A stretch of 64,000 bases of DNA from contig JAEWPB010000020.1 of the NCBI GenBank assembly GCA_023399465.1, forward strand, positions 29,379 through 93,378, given 5' to 3'. The DNA comes from Pseudomonadota bacterium (lineage in GTDB: Bacteria; Pseudomonadota; Alphaproteobacteria; Rhizobiales; Rhizobiaceae). This document shows, piece by piece, positions 42,418 to 51,238 of this stretch (the first letter of the stretch is position 1; each line of letters begins with the position of its first letter). The notes under the pieces were generated by a model. It was not told where the DNA came from, did no database searches, and saw only the letters and a list, made by a program, of their open reading frames with translations. The position numbers were made by a program, and so were the translations under genes.

Positions 42418-43068
42418 ATGGATATTCAATCGATGGCAATTTACGATGGTACAATGCCTGATGAACGCATGACGGGCAAAAAAGTTCAAATCATCGCGTG
42501 TGGCGCCATCGCCCGCGAGATTCTCGCCGTCATCCGCCTGAACCGGCTCGACCATCTCGAACTCCAGTGCCTGCCCGCCATCCTCCACGCCCGCCCGGAA
42601 CGGATTGCACCGGCCCTCGAGGCGGCAATCTCCGAGGCCAGGGCCGGCGGCGCTACGGATATCTTCGTCGGCTATGCCGATTGCGGCACCGGCGGAGCGA
42701 TCGACCGCATCTGCGAGCGCGAGGGCATCACCCGCCTTTCGGGACCGCACTGCTACTCCTTCTTCGCCGGCAACGACGAGTTCGCCGCCCGCTGGGAAGA
42801 CGACATCACCGCCTTCTTCCTCACCGATTTCCTCGCGCGACAATTCGAAGCCTTCGTCATCGAACCGCTTGGCCTCGACCGGCACCCAGAACTGAAGGAC
42901 ATGTATTTTTCCAATTACACCAAGCTGGTCTACCTCTCGCAGGAGGAAGACCCGACCCTCGAGGCCAAGGCCCGCGCGGCAGCCGACTATCTCGGCCTCC
43001 AGTATGAGTACCGCTTTACCGGTTATGGCGACCTCGGTGCGGAACTGGCCCGCGCCGGGCAGGCTTAA
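42418..43068 (+). CDS. DUF1638 family protein of the corrinoid methyltransferase region
   Basis: A 216-residue soluble protein of the DUF1638 family, often found beside MttB-type methyltransferase and corrinoid genes but without a firm function. Visible blocks are IIACGAIAREILAVIR near residue 24, FVGYADCGTGGAIDRI near residues 83-98 with a conserved Cys, and LSGPHCYSFFAGNDEF. The start is uncertain: ATG at 42418, 42433, 42454 and 42469 are all in frame. The last, giving MTGKKVQIIACG, would leave room for the divergent entericidin promoter. Confidence 0.82.
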   Translation: MDIQSMAIYDGTMPDERMTGKKVQIIACGAIAREILAVIRLNRLDHLELQCLPAILHARPERIAPALEAAISEARAGGATDIFVGYADCGTGGAIDRICEREGITRLSGPHCYSFFAGNDEFAARWEDDITAFFLTDFLARQFEAFVIEPLGLDRHPELKDMYFSNYTKLVYLSQEEDPTLEAKARAAADYLGLQYEYRFTGYGDLGAELARAGQA

Positions 43069-43146
43069 CCTTTTCTTCGATATTCCCGCCGACAGTGCGT
43101 CTTCAAGTGGCCATGCCACCGGTTTCCACGTCGAGCAATCAGGCGC

Positions 43147-43956
43147 ATGTCCGATCCCCTCCCTGAGCATTCCCGGCCCGAATTTCCCTGGCGCCAGCGC
43201 CGCGTGGTCATACTCACCGCAGGCGGCGCCAATCCGCAGATCCTGATCAACGCGCTGGCCCACCAGTTTCCCGACATCGCCGTCATTCGCGAACGCCCGG
43301 AATCCAAGTGGACGATCCTGAAGCGTCGCGCCCGCCGTCTCGGCTGGATCGAAGCGATGGGCCAGATCGCGACCATGGTGGTCTCGCGCCTCGGAAAGAA
43401 GTTCGCCACCCGCCGCGCCGATGAAATCATCGAAGAGTACGGGCTGTCGACGAAGATCGATCCGGCAATCCCGGTCCACGACGTTTTATCGGTCAACGAC
43501 CCGGCCTGCCTTGCCGCAATCGGGAAGCTCCAGCCCGCAGTCGTTGTCGTCCTCAGCACCCGCCTGCTGAGCGGCGAGACGCTTGCCCGCATTCCCTGCC
43601 CGGTGATCAACTTCCACGCCGGGGTCAATCCCGGCTATCGCGGCCAGATGGGCGGCTACTGGGCGCTGGTGAACGGCGATCCGGAGAATTTCGGCGCCAC
43701 GGTCCATCTCGTTGATACCGGCGTCGACACCGGCGCGACCCTCCATGTCCAGAAGGTCACACCGTCCAGAAGCGATACGATGCTGACCTATCCGCTGCTC
43801 CTGACCGCCGCCTCGACCGGCATCGCGATCCGCGCCGTCGACGACGTGCTCGCCGGCCGGATGCGTCCTTATGCGCCTGAAGGACCGTCGAAAATGCACT
43901 ACAATCCGGCGGTCTGGACGTGGCTCCGGCATGGATTGACAAAACGCATCTGGTAA
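43147..43956 (+). CDS. Formyltransferase-family protein (GART-like)
   Basis: A 269-residue protein with the formyl-transferase fold. The catalytic Asn-156 and His-158 lie in INFHAGVNPGYRG, and the downstream Asp lies in LVDTGVDTGATL. These enzymes move a formyl group from 10-formyl-THF to an amine or hydroxyl. It lies between the DUF1638 gene and the small 'virulence factor' gene on the same strand, within the corrinoid one-carbon set. It may use or release formyl groups from demethylation, but its acceptor is unknown and a role in sugar or lipid modification is also possible. Confidence 0.8.
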   Translation: MSDPLPEHSRPEFPWRQRRVVILTAGGANPQILINALAHQFPDIAVIRERPESKWTILKRRARRLGWIEAMGQIATMVVSRLGKKFATRRADEIIEEYGLSTKIDPAIPVHDVLSVNDPACLAAIGKLQPAVVVVLSTRLLSGETLARIPCPVINFHAGVNPGYRGQMGGYWALVNGDPENFGATVHLVDTGVDTGATLHVQKVTPSRSDTMLTYPLLLTAASTGIAIRAVDDVLAGRMRPYAPEGPSKMHYNPAVWTWLRHGLTKRIW

Positions 43957-44053
43957 TTTTTCGCCGCGTCGCTTTTCGCCGCATGCGACGTCGTGGCGAG
44001 CCAAGTCCCCACCCCGCCAGACGTGCAATCTGCGCGAAAGAGGAGAATTCGCC

Positions 44054-44356
44054 ATGGCGGATCGCATTGTCGTATACTGGCGGGACATCCCCGCGCAGGT
44101 GATCATCAAACAGGGGCGCAAGACCGCCAAGCGCGAACTGTCGCTGCGCTTCACCGAGGCGATCGACATGTGCGCCATGCGCACCGGCGCCGCCGAGACC
44201 GACGACTATCTCGCCGAGTGGCGCAAGGCCGATCCGGTTCCGGTATCGGACGATCTCGAGGCGGAGGCAGACAAGGCTGCCGCCGAGCTGGAAGCGGCCT
44301 ATGACAAGGAGCGTCTCGTCACGCTGGTCAAGGCCGGAGGACGCGACAATGGCTGA
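44054..44356 (+). CDS. Small 'virulence factor' Pfam-family protein of the demethylation region
   Basis: A 100-residue acidic protein starting MADRIVVYWRDIPAQVIIKQ and ending in a coiled, Glu/Ala-rich helix. It fits the short family named 'virulence factor' in Pfam, seen beside MetF-like and methyl-THF methyltransferase genes in alphaproteobacteria. No biochemical function is known to me; the Pfam name is historical. It overlaps the next gene by eight bases, and that gene overlaps the MetF-like gene by four, so the three are likely made together. GAGGAG precedes the start. Confidence 0.8.
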   Translation: MADRIVVYWRDIPAQVIIKQGRKTAKRELSLRFTEAIDMCAMRTGAAETDDYLAEWRKADPVPVSDDLEAEADKAAAELEAAYDKERLVTLVKAGGRDNG

Positions 44357-44933
44357 GCCGAAGGTCGTAACCGGCAATGCCGCGCCCGCCAAGAAGTCGG
44401 CTACCGGCGCCTTTACGCCTGCCGGGGTATCGCCGAGCCGGCGCGCCCGCCACAAATATACGGTGCGTCTCTGGGCGGTGCGCCACTCGCGCTTTCTCGA
44501 GTGGTTCTACAGCCGCTTCGCCGACACCTTCCTGCTGCTCCATCCGCTGTGGAAGAAGATCGGCTACCAGCGTGTTGAGCGTCCGGTCACCTTCGTCGAG
44601 CGCCACGTCAAGGGCTTCCTTTTCGACTGTCGCATGTGCGGCCAGTGCGCCCTGTCCTCGACCGGCATGTCCTGCCCGATGAACTGTCCGAAGCAGTTGC
44701 GCAACGGCCCCTGCGGCGGCGTGCGCGCCAACGGCAACTGCGAGGTCGAGCCCGACATGCCCTGCGTCTGGGTGCAGGCGTGGAAGGGCTCGCAGAACAT
44801 GGTGAAGGGCGACGCGATCATGAACGTGCAGAAGCCGGTCAACCAGTCGCTGCGCGAGACCTCGTCCTGGCTGCGCGTGACCGCCGAAGCCGCAGCGGCC
44901 CGCGAAGCCGCCGAGAAGGAAAGAAACGCATGA
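44349..44933 (+). CDS. Cys-rich MTHFR C-terminal-type protein
   Basis: A 194-residue protein with eight cysteines clustered between residues 94 and 139 (Cys-94, 97, 100, 109, 113, 122, 131, 139), including FDCRMCGQCALSS and MSCPMNCPKQLRNGPCGG. This matches the methylenetetrahydrofolate reductase C-terminal family, which accompanies MetF in acetogens and alphaproteobacterial methyl-transfer clusters and likely binds a metal or Fe-S cluster. Residues 1-40 are basic and flexible. It probably forms a complex with the MetF-like protein encoded immediately downstream, whose ATG overlaps its stop (ATGA). Confidence 0.85.
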   Translation: MAEPKVVTGNAAPAKKSATGAFTPAGVSPSRRARHKYTVRLWAVRHSRFLEWFYSRFADTFLLLHPLWKKIGYQRVERPVTFVERHVKGFLFDCRMCGQCALSSTGMSCPMNCPKQLRNGPCGGVRANGNCEVEPDMPCVWVQAWKGSQNMVKGDAIMNVQKPVNQSLRETSSWLRVTAEAAAAREAAEKERNA

Positions 44934-46021
44934 GCCCCGATATCAATCCGCACGATCCCGGCGCTCCGCTCGATCCGCTGCCCGGCCACTCCTCGCGCGG
45001 TCGCCTCGAACGCGTTCTCCGGCGCGGCGAATTCGCCGTTACGGCCGAACTCAATCCGCCCGACAGCGCCAATCCGCAGGACGTCTATGAACGCGCCGCG
45101 ATCTTCGACGGCTGGGTGGACGGCATCAACGCCGTCGATGCCTCTGGCGCAAACTGCCACATGTCATCTGTCGGCATCTGCGCGCTGCTGACCCGCATGG
45201 GCTACGCGCCGATCATGCAGATCGCCTGCCGCGACAAGAACCGCATCGCCATCCAGGGCGACGTCCTCGGCGCATCGGCCATGGGCGTGCAGAACATCAT
45301 GTGCCTGACCGGTGACGGCGTCCAGGCCGGCGACCAACCCGGCGCCAAGCCGGTCTTCGACCTCGACTGCATGTCGCTGCTCGAAACCGTGCGCATCATG
45401 CGCGACAATTCCAAGTTCCTTTCCGGTCGCAAGCTGACGACGCCGCCGCAGGTCTTCCTCGGCGCGGCGATCAACCCCTTTGCCCCGCCCTACGACTTCC
45501 GCCCCTACCGGCTCGCCAAGAAGATCGAGGCCGGCGCCCAGTTCGTCCAGAGCCAGTACTGCTTCGACGTTCCGATGTTCCGCGAATACATGAAGAAGGT
45601 CCGCGACCTCGGCCTGCACGAGAAATGCTTCATCCTCGTCGGTGTCGGCCCGATGGCGTCGGCCAAGACCGCGAAGTGGATCCGCTCCAACGTTCCCGGC
45701 ATCCACATTCCCGATGCGGTGATCAAGCGCCTCGAAGGCGCGGAGGACCAGAAGAAGGAAGGCAAGCAGCTCTGCATCGACATCATCAACGAGGTGAAGG
45801 AGATCGAGGGCGTTTCCGGCATTCACGTCATGGCCTACCGCCAGGAAGAGTATGTCGCCGAGATCGTCCACGAATCCGGCGTGCTGAAGGGCCGCAAGCC
45901 CTGGAAGCGCGAGGCCAACCCGGTCGACAGCATGATCGCCGAACGCCTCGAGCAGTTGCGCGAGGGCAAGGAAGAAAACCAGCAGCAGATGGCGGAGATC
46001 GCCGCCCATCATCAGCCGTGA
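44930..46021 (+). CDS. MetF-like methylenetetrahydrofolate reductase of the corrinoid pathway
   Basis: A 363-residue TIM-barrel flavoprotein. The catalytic Glu appears as Glu-40 in AVTAELNPPD, where E. coli MetF has FEFFPP. CLTGDGVQ, LGAAINPFAPP and FVQSQYCFD are further MetF blocks. It is longer than E. coli MetF (296 residues), with a C-terminal helical tail. In this pathway it would work in the oxidative direction, turning methyl-THF from demethylation into methylene-THF. The paired Cys-rich protein upstream supports that. The frame is open upstream inside the previous gene; the ATG at 44930 with ATGA overlap is the start. Confidence 0.88.
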   Translation: MSPDINPHDPGAPLDPLPGHSSRGRLERVLRRGEFAVTAELNPPDSANPQDVYERAAIFDGWVDGINAVDASGANCHMSSVGICALLTRMGYAPIMQIACRDKNRIAIQGDVLGASAMGVQNIMCLTGDGVQAGDQPGAKPVFDLDCMSLLETVRIMRDNSKFLSGRKLTTPPQVFLGAAINPFAPPYDFRPYRLAKKIEAGAQFVQSQYCFDVPMFREYMKKVRDLGLHEKCFILVGVGPMASAKTAKWIRSNVPGIHIPDAVIKRLEGAEDQKKEGKQLCIDIINEVKEIEGVSGIHVMAYRQEEYVAEIVHESGVLKGRKPWKREANPVDSMIAERLEQLREGKEENQQQMAEIAAHHQP

Positions 46022-46118
46022 ACAGCTACCTGAACGACAAGGCGGCGGAAGCGCTCCACCTTGTATCGGACAACCCGGCGCGATAGACCAACCTCAGCGC
46101 CTGACCAGAGGACCATAA

Positions 46119-47087
46119 ATGACCCGCACCATCGTTGCTTCCGCCACCCGCGAAATCGTGATCGGCTTCGACCAGCCGTTTTGCGTCATCGGCGAGCGCA
46201 TCAATCCGACCGGCCGCAAGAAGCTGGCGGCGGAAATGATCGAGGGCAATTTCGAAACCGTCATCAAGGACGCGCTGGAACAGGTTGCCGCCGGTGCCAC
46301 GATGCTCGACGTCAACGCCGGCGTGACCTCGGTCAACCCGAACGAGACCGAGCCGGGCCTGCTCGTTCAAACCATGGAAATCGTCCAGGGTCTGGTCGAC
46401 GTGCCGCTGTCGATCGACAGTTCGGTCACGGCCGCCATCGAGGCCGCTCTGAAAGTCGCCAAGGGCCGTCCGCTGGTCAATTCGGTCACCGGCGAGGAGG
46501 AAAAGCTCGAGGCCATCCTGCCGCTGTGCAAGAAGTACGACGTGCCGGTTGTCGCCATCTCCAACGACGAGACCGGCATTTCCATGGACCCGGATGTGCG
46601 TTTCGCCGTTGCCAAGAAGATCGTCGAGCGCGCCATGGACTACGGCATCAAGCCGCACGACGTCGTCGTCGACCCGCTGGTCATGCCGATCGGCGCCCTT
46701 GGCGATGCCGGTCGCCAGGTGTTCGCGCTGCTGCGCCGCCTACGCGACGAACTCAAGGTCAACACCACCTGCGGGCTTTCCAACATCTCCTTCGGCCTGC
46801 CGCATCGCCATGGCATCAATGCCGGCTTCATCCCGATGGTCATCGGCGCCGGCATGACGTCCGCGATCATGAACCCCTGCCGTCCGCAGGAAATGGAAGC
46901 GGTGCGCGCCGCCAACGTACTGAACGGCACCGACGCCAACTGCACCAACTGGATCATGACCTATCGCGATCACAAGCCCGCCGAAGCCGGTGCCGGTGCT
47001 GCTCCGGTCGCAGCAGCGCCAGCGGCTGGAGGCGGTCGTCGCGGCGGCCGCGCAGCCCGTGCCGGCGCCGGCGCCCGCTCGGAATAA
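46119..47087 (+). CDS. Methylcorrinoid:tetrahydrofolate methyltransferase (pterin-binding, MtgA-like)
   Basis: A 322-residue protein with the pterin-binding TIM barrel of MetH/AcsE-type methyltransferases. It begins with FCVIGERINPTGRKKLA, followed by LDVNAGV and LSIDSSVTAAIEAAL, and has a conserved Asn/Asp set at about residues 65-100 for the folate ring. It should move the methyl group from the methylated corrinoid protein to THF. After residue 286 the protein has a flexible Ala/Gly/Arg tail (AAGGGRRGGRAARAGAGARS). It lies between the MetF-like gene and the ASKHA activator gene. Confidence 0.9.
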   Translation: MTRTIVASATREIVIGFDQPFCVIGERINPTGRKKLAAEMIEGNFETVIKDALEQVAAGATMLDVNAGVTSVNPNETEPGLLVQTMEIVQGLVDVPLSIDSSVTAAIEAALKVAKGRPLVNSVTGEEEKLEAILPLCKKYDVPVVAISNDETGISMDPDVRFAVAKKIVERAMDYGIKPHDVVVDPLVMPIGALGDAGRQVFALLRRLRDELKVNTTCGLSNISFGLPHRHGINAGFIPMVIGAGMTSAIMNPCRPQEMEAVRAANVLNGTDANCTNWIMTYRDHKPAEAGAGAAPVAAAPAAGGGRRGGRAARAGAGARSE

Positions 47088-47124
47088 CATACCGCGTGCC
47101 GGCATCTGCCGGACGACTACCGTC

Positions 47125-47158
47125 AGATCACCTTGCGCTGCCCGCAAGGTGATCTTTG
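47125..47158 (+). terminator. Hairpin between the MtgA-like and activator genes
   Basis: AGATCACCTTGC pairs with GCAAGGTGATCT around a short loop, followed by TTTG. It lies 38 bases after the methyltransferase stop and may end or attenuate transcription before the activator. A second hairpin, GGAGATCGCC/GGCGATCTCC, lies just downstream near 47218-47248. Confidence 0.6.
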
Positions 47159-47290
47159 CATGTCGGGAATTGACCATCGTCAAACCCGTTTCGGATGCAG
47201 ACTGACGCCAGCACCCGGAGATCGCCCCGCCACAGGCGGCGATCTCCGATCCCGGCCATCGGGTCCTGTCCCGGAGGAGACATTTTGGAA

Positions 47291-49369
47291 ATGCGCATCG
47301 AAGGCACGTCAGAGAACCAGAGCACCATGAGCGAAGCTCCTGAAAAAGATCCCCTCGTCCTGTTCATGCCATCCGGCAAGCGCGGCCGCTTTCCGGTCGG
47401 CACACCGGTCCTCGATGCGGCACGCCAGCTCGGCGTCTATGTCGAAAGCGTGTGCGGCGGACGCGCCACCTGCGGCCGCTGTCAGATCGAGGTGCAGGAA
47501 GGCAATTTCGCCAAGCACAAGATCGTCTCGTCGCTCGACCACATCTCGGAAAAGGGCCCCAAGGAAGAACGCTACGAGAAGATCCGCGGCCTGCCCGAAG
47601 GCCGACGCCTGTCCTGCTCGGCCCAGATCCTGGGCGACCTCGTCGTCGACGTGCCGCAGGATACCGTCATCAATGCGCAGGTGGTCCGCAAGGCGGCGAG
47701 CGATCGCGTCATCGAGCGCAACGCCGCCATCCAGCTCTGCTATGTCGAGGTCGACGAGCCCGACATGCACAAGCCGCTCGGCGATCTCGACCGCCTGAAG
47801 GTCATGCTCGAAAAGGACTGGGGCTTCAAGGACCTGCTGGTCGCACCCCACCTGATCCCGCAGGTGCAGGGCATCCTGCGCAAGGGCAACTGGGGCGTCA
47901 CCGCTGCCATCCATCGCGACATGGATTCCTCTCGTCCGTTCATCGTCGGCCTGTGGCCCGGCCTCAAGAACGAGGCTTACGGCATCGCCTGCGACATCGG
48001 CTCGACGACGATCGCCATGCATCTCGTGTCGCTTTTGTCCGGCCGCATCGTCGGCTCCTCGGGCACCTCGAACCCGCAGATACGCTTCGGCGAGGATCTG
48101 ATGAGCCGCGTTTCCTACGTGATGATGAACCCCGACGGACGCGAGGCCATGACCAAGGCCGTGCGCGAGGCCGTCAACGGGCTGATCGCCAAGGTCTGCG
48201 AGGAAGGCGAAGTCGACCGCCACGACATCCTCGACGCGGTGTTCGTCGCCAACCCGATCATGCACCATCTGTTCCTCGGCATCGATCCGACCGAACTCGG
48301 CCAGGCGCCGTTTGCGCTCGCCGTCTCCGGCGCGCTTCAATACTGGGCCCATGACATCGACATCGAGGTCAATCGCGGCGGCCGCGTCTACATGCTCCCC
48401 TGCATCGCCGGCCATGTCGGCGCCGACGCAGCAGGCGCCACGCTGTCCGAGGGACCCTATCGCCAGGACCAGATGATGCTGCTCGTCGATGTCGGCACCA
48501 ACGCTGAAATCGTGCTCGGCAACAAGGATCGCGTCGTCGCGGCTTCGTCGCCGACCGGCCCCGCCTTCGAGGGCGCGGAAATCTCCTCCGGCCAGCGCGC
48601 CGCCCCCGGCGCCATCGAGCGCGTGCGCATCGATCCGGTGACGCTGGAGCCGCGCTTCCGCGTCATCGGCGTCGACAAGTGGTCGGACGAGGAAGGCTTC
48701 TACGATGATGCCGCCGCGGTCGGCGTCACCGGAATCTGCGGCTCGGCCGTCATCGAGGTCGTCGCCGAGATGTACCTCGCGGGGATCATCTCGGAAGACG
48801 GCGTCGTCGACGGCGCGATGGCGGCGCGCAGCCCGCGCATCATCGCGAACGGCCGCACCTTCTCCTACCTGCTGCATGACGGCGAGCCGCGCATCACGGT
48901 GACGCAGAACGACATCCGCGCCATCCAGCTGGCCAAGGCCGCGCTTTACGCCGGCATCAAGCTGTTGATGGAGAAGCAGGGCGTCGAGCATGTCGATACC
49001 ATCCGCTTCGCCGGCGCCTTCGGCTCGTTCATCGATCCGAAATACGCCATGGTGCTCGGCCTCATCCCGGATTGCGATCTCGCCGAGGTCAAGGCGGTCG
49101 GCAACGCCGCCGGCACCGGCGCGCTGATGGCGCTGCTCAACCGCGATCACCGCCGCGAGATCGAAACCGTGGTCAACCGGATCGAAAAGATCGAGACCGC
49201 GCTGGAGCCGAATTTCCAGCAACTCTTCGTCAACGCCATGGCACTGCCGAACAAGGTGGACGCCTTCCCGGAACTCGCCAAGGTCGTCACCCTGCCGGAA
49301 CGCAAGCTCCTCAGCGACGACGGCGGTGGCGAGGGCGGTGGTCGCCGTCGCCGGCGCAGCCGCGAATAG
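47291..49369 (+). CDS. Corrinoid reductive activator: [2Fe-2S] ferredoxin plus ASKHA ATPase (RamA/RACE type)
   Basis: A 692-residue protein. The N-terminal ferredoxin domain has Cys-55, Cys-61, Cys-64 and Cys-109 (C-x5-C-x2-C...C) for a [2Fe-2S] cluster. A linker follows, then a C-terminal ASKHA ATPase region starting ACDIGSTTIAMHLVSLLSG, with FVANPIMHHLFLGIDP, LLVDVGTNAEIVLGN and GICGSAVIEV. It reduces inactive Co(II) corrinoid to Co(I) at the cost of ATP. The last 17 residues are Gly- and Arg-rich (GGGEGGGRRRRRSRE). The start is ATG 47291 with GGAGGAG upstream; a TTG two codons earlier has better spacing, and ATG 47327 is also possible. It is the last gene of the set. Confidence 0.92.
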   Translation: MRIEGTSENQSTMSEAPEKDPLVLFMPSGKRGRFPVGTPVLDAARQLGVYVESVCGGRATCGRCQIEVQEGNFAKHKIVSSLDHISEKGPKEERYEKIRGLPEGRRLSCSAQILGDLVVDVPQDTVINAQVVRKAASDRVIERNAAIQLCYVEVDEPDMHKPLGDLDRLKVMLEKDWGFKDLLVAPHLIPQVQGILRKGNWGVTAAIHRDMDSSRPFIVGLWPGLKNEAYGIACDIGSTTIAMHLVSLLSGRIVGSSGTSNPQIRFGEDLMSRVSYVMMNPDGREAMTKAVREAVNGLIAKVCEEGEVDRHDILDAVFVANPIMHHLFLGIDPTELGQAPFALAVSGALQYWAHDIDIEVNRGGRVYMLPCIAGHVGADAAGATLSEGPYRQDQMMLLVDVGTNAEIVLGNKDRVVAASSPTGPAFEGAEISSGQRAAPGAIERVRIDPVTLEPRFRVIGVDKWSDEEGFYDDAAAVGVTGICGSAVIEVVAEMYLAGIISEDGVVDGAMAARSPRIIANGRTFSYLLHDGEPRITVTQNDIRAIQLAKAALYAGIKLLMEKQGVEHVDTIRFAGAFGSFIDPKYAMVLGLIPDCDLAEVKAVGNAAGTGALMALLNRDHRREIETVVNRIEKIETALEPNFQQLFVNAMALPNKVDAFPELAKVVTLPERKLLSDDGGGEGGGRRRRRSRE

Positions 49370-49387
49370 TCGTCTGGCAAGATACGA

Positions 49388-49421
49388 AAAGGCCTGCGCC
49401 CCAGCCGGGACGCAGGCCTTT
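49388..49421. terminator. Bidirectional terminator between the activator and LysR genes
   Basis: AAAGGCCTGCG pairs perfectly with CGCAGGCCTTT across a 12-base loop, between convergent genes. It has T-runs in both directions. Confidence 0.85.
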
Positions 49422-49440
49422 CAGATAAGATTGCGGGATA

Positions 49441-50334
49441 TCAGGCCGCGAGCGCCATCTCGCCGAAAGCTTCGCGGATGCTCTCCGCAACGATCCTGAC
49501 CGGATCGGAAAACTTCTGCGGCGTCAGCAGGCGAATGTCGAAGCCGCCGAGTTCGGGCAAGCCATCGCGTTCGCCGAGAATCCGCATCTCATCGGTGACA
49601 TAGGACCGCGGCATGGGTGCCACCGCCAGGTCCGAGATGACCGCCGCGCGCTGGGCCATGGTATGGCCGCTGAGATAGGCAACCCGGTAGGCGCGCTTGC
49701 TCTTTTCCAGTTGCGCCAGAGCTTCGCTGCGCCAGATGCAGCCCTCCTCCCAGATCGAGATCGGCAGCGGGTCCTTGCGATGCGCGGTGCCGCATTTCGC
49801 TCCCACCCACACGAGCCGCTCGCGGAAGACCACTTCCCCGCCCGACGGCACTGACCGGCTGGCGCAATTGATCAGGGCCAGGTCGAGGCGCTGCTCCTCC
49901 ATCCGCCGGCGGAGGCCCGCGCTCATGTCGATGGTCACGTCGACGGTGATCCCCGGGCAGATGTCGGCAAACCGCCTGAGAACGCTCGGCAGCAGCCGCT
50001 CGCCGATATCTTCCGGCGCGCCAAGGCGCACGACGCCGCTCAGTTCGGGAATGATGAAGCGCGATACCGCCTCGTTCGACAATTGCAGCATCCGCCGCGC
50101 ATAGGAGAGCAGGACTTCACCGCCCTGGGTCAGCGTGACCGAACGCGCGTCGCGCAGGAACAGCACGGTGTTCAGCTGCTCCTCAAGCTTCTTGATCTGC
50201 ATGGAAACCGCCGAGGGCGTACGATAGACCGCCTCCGCCGCGGTGGAGAAATTGCCGGTCTCCGCAATCGCCACGAAGGTCCTGAGAACGTCGTTGTCGA
50301 GCAGAGGCAAGGGCTGGCGAAAGGTGACGGTCAT
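49441..50334 (-). CDS. LysR-family transcriptional regulator (LrhA-like)
   Basis: A 297-residue LysR regulator. The N-terminal winged helix (residues 8-70) reads LLDNDVLRTFVAIAETGNFS, then AEAVYRTPSAVSMQIKKLEE. The effector-binding domain follows. The ATG at 50334 (MTVTFRQPLPLLD) is the start, and the frame extends 27 codons upstream. It is convergent with the activator gene and divergent from two DUF1127 genes. These, or the demethylation genes, could be its targets; no LysR box was firmly identified. Confidence 0.88.
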   Translation of the reverse strand: MTVTFRQPLPLLDNDVLRTFVAIAETGNFSTAAEAVYRTPSAVSMQIKKLEEQLNTVLFLRDARSVTLTQGGEVLLSYARRMLQLSNEAVSRFIIPELSGVVRLGAPEDIGERLLPSVLRRFADICPGITVDVTIDMSAGLRRRMEEQRLDLALINCASRSVPSGGEVVFRERLVWVGAKCGTAHRKDPLPISIWEEGCIWRSEALAQLEKSKRAYRVAYLSGHTMAQRAAVISDLAVAPMPRSYVTDEMRILGERDGLPELGGFDIRLLTPQKFSDPVRIVAESIREAFGEMALAA

Positions 50335-50453
50335 GGCGCTATCTTTCACTTTTATTGATCCTATGCACCATATCATTTCATTTGATTGAAAGTCAATTCG
50401 GACGGACAATGGCAATCATCGAAGCAGATCGGAAGCGTGGAAGGAGAATTGCA

Positions 50454-50669
50454 ATGCCGTTCATGCCACATCTGTTCGACGGTACTCATCGCCCCGGCCT
50501 GATCGAGACGATGCGTGCCGAACGGGCAAGGCGAAGCGTCGCGAGCGAAATCGCGCGCTTGCCCGACGCCATCCGCAGCGACGTCGGCATGTCAGGAGAA
50601 GCACTTCCCGATGCCAAAATCGACGGATGGAGTTACGCAGCAACTCTTTCCATGCATCACCAAAGTTGA
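50454..50669 (+). CDS. Small DUF1127-like protein
   Basis: A 71-residue basic protein starting MPFMPHLFDG, with AAGGAG nine bases upstream. The segment RARRSVASEIARLPDAIRSD resembles the DUF1127 core, whose members in alphaproteobacteria are linked to RNA turnover and phosphate and central carbon control. An upstream ATG at 50409 is possible. It is divergent from the LysR gene and followed 98 bases later by a second DUF1127 gene. Confidence 0.6.
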   Translation: MPFMPHLFDGTHRPGLIETMRAERARRSVASEIARLPDAIRSDVGMSGEALPDAKIDGWSYAATLSMHHQS

Positions 50670-50767
50670 TCGAAGCCATAAAATCTATTCTCTTGAGTGA
50701 TATCAAGTACAGGAGCATAGATCGACTGGATCAGACACGGCTTCGCTACAGGCGAGAGGATACGACA

Positions 50768-50959
50768 ATGGCAACTCGTGCACATCACTCGGGCAATTCG
50801 TCGAAATTTATCTGGTCGACAGGCGGAATCGCATCGCGCGTGGCGACGCACTGGCGTCGCTGGCGTACCCAGCGGATGATCGAGAACCTCCCGGCCGACA
50901 TCCGCAAGGATATCGGATGGCCGACCAGCGACGCGGACGACCGTCACCAGCAGTTTTGA
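50768..50959 (+). CDS. DUF1127 family small protein
   Basis: A 63-residue basic protein with the DUF1127 helix near its C-terminus (RWRTQRMIENLPADIRKDIG). Such short Arg-rich proteins are common in rhizobia. The ATG at 50768 follows AGAGGA. It may be co-transcribed with the DUF1127-like gene upstream and is followed by a long perfect hairpin. Confidence 0.75.
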   Translation: MATRAHHSGNSSKFIWSTGGIASRVATHWRRWRTQRMIENLPADIRKDIGWPTSDADDRHQQF

Positions 50960-50980
50960 CGGAAGAACAATTGCACAACG

Positions 50981-51021
50981 AGGGCGATGGCGCCTGGCAA
51001 AGAGCCAGACGCCATCGCCCC
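50981..51021 (+). terminator. Long hairpin after the DUF1127 genes
   Basis: AGGGCGATGGCG (50981-50992) pairs perfectly with CGCCATCGCCCT (51010-51021), extended inward by CTGGC/GCCAG. TTGCACAA occurs on both sides (50971-50978 and 51032-51039) as a direct repeat. No T-run follows. Confidence 0.65.
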
Positions 51022-51172
51022 TGATCTCGCATTGCACAATTAGTATTATTTCTCAATCAGTTGCAGAAACAATACCAACTACGGCCGCAGTGGTCGCCGC
51101 CATGCTGCGACCGTCATTGGCGCAAGCTGAATTTGCCCCTCACAGACGCAATTTGCCATGCAAATGTCGCAT

Positions 51173-51199
51173 TTGGAACACCGAATATGGTTGTTCCAA
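51173..51199. promoter_or_regulatory. Inverted repeat upstream of the GlxA-type regulator
   Basis: TTGGAACA-N11-TGTTCCAA is a perfect 8-base inverted repeat, preceded by a second one, CAAATG-TCG-CATTTG (51161-51175). Both lie 40-80 bases before the start of the AraC-type gene and could be operators for it. Confidence 0.55.
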
Positions 51200-51238
51200 G
51201 AGAGGATCACCTACCCTCCTCGAGCATGGGCAACCCAC

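Noticed and set aside
46018..46086. A 22-codon GTG-started frame between the MetF-like and MtgA-like genes
   Set aside because: Too short, no motif, and its overlap with the MetF stop can arise by chance.
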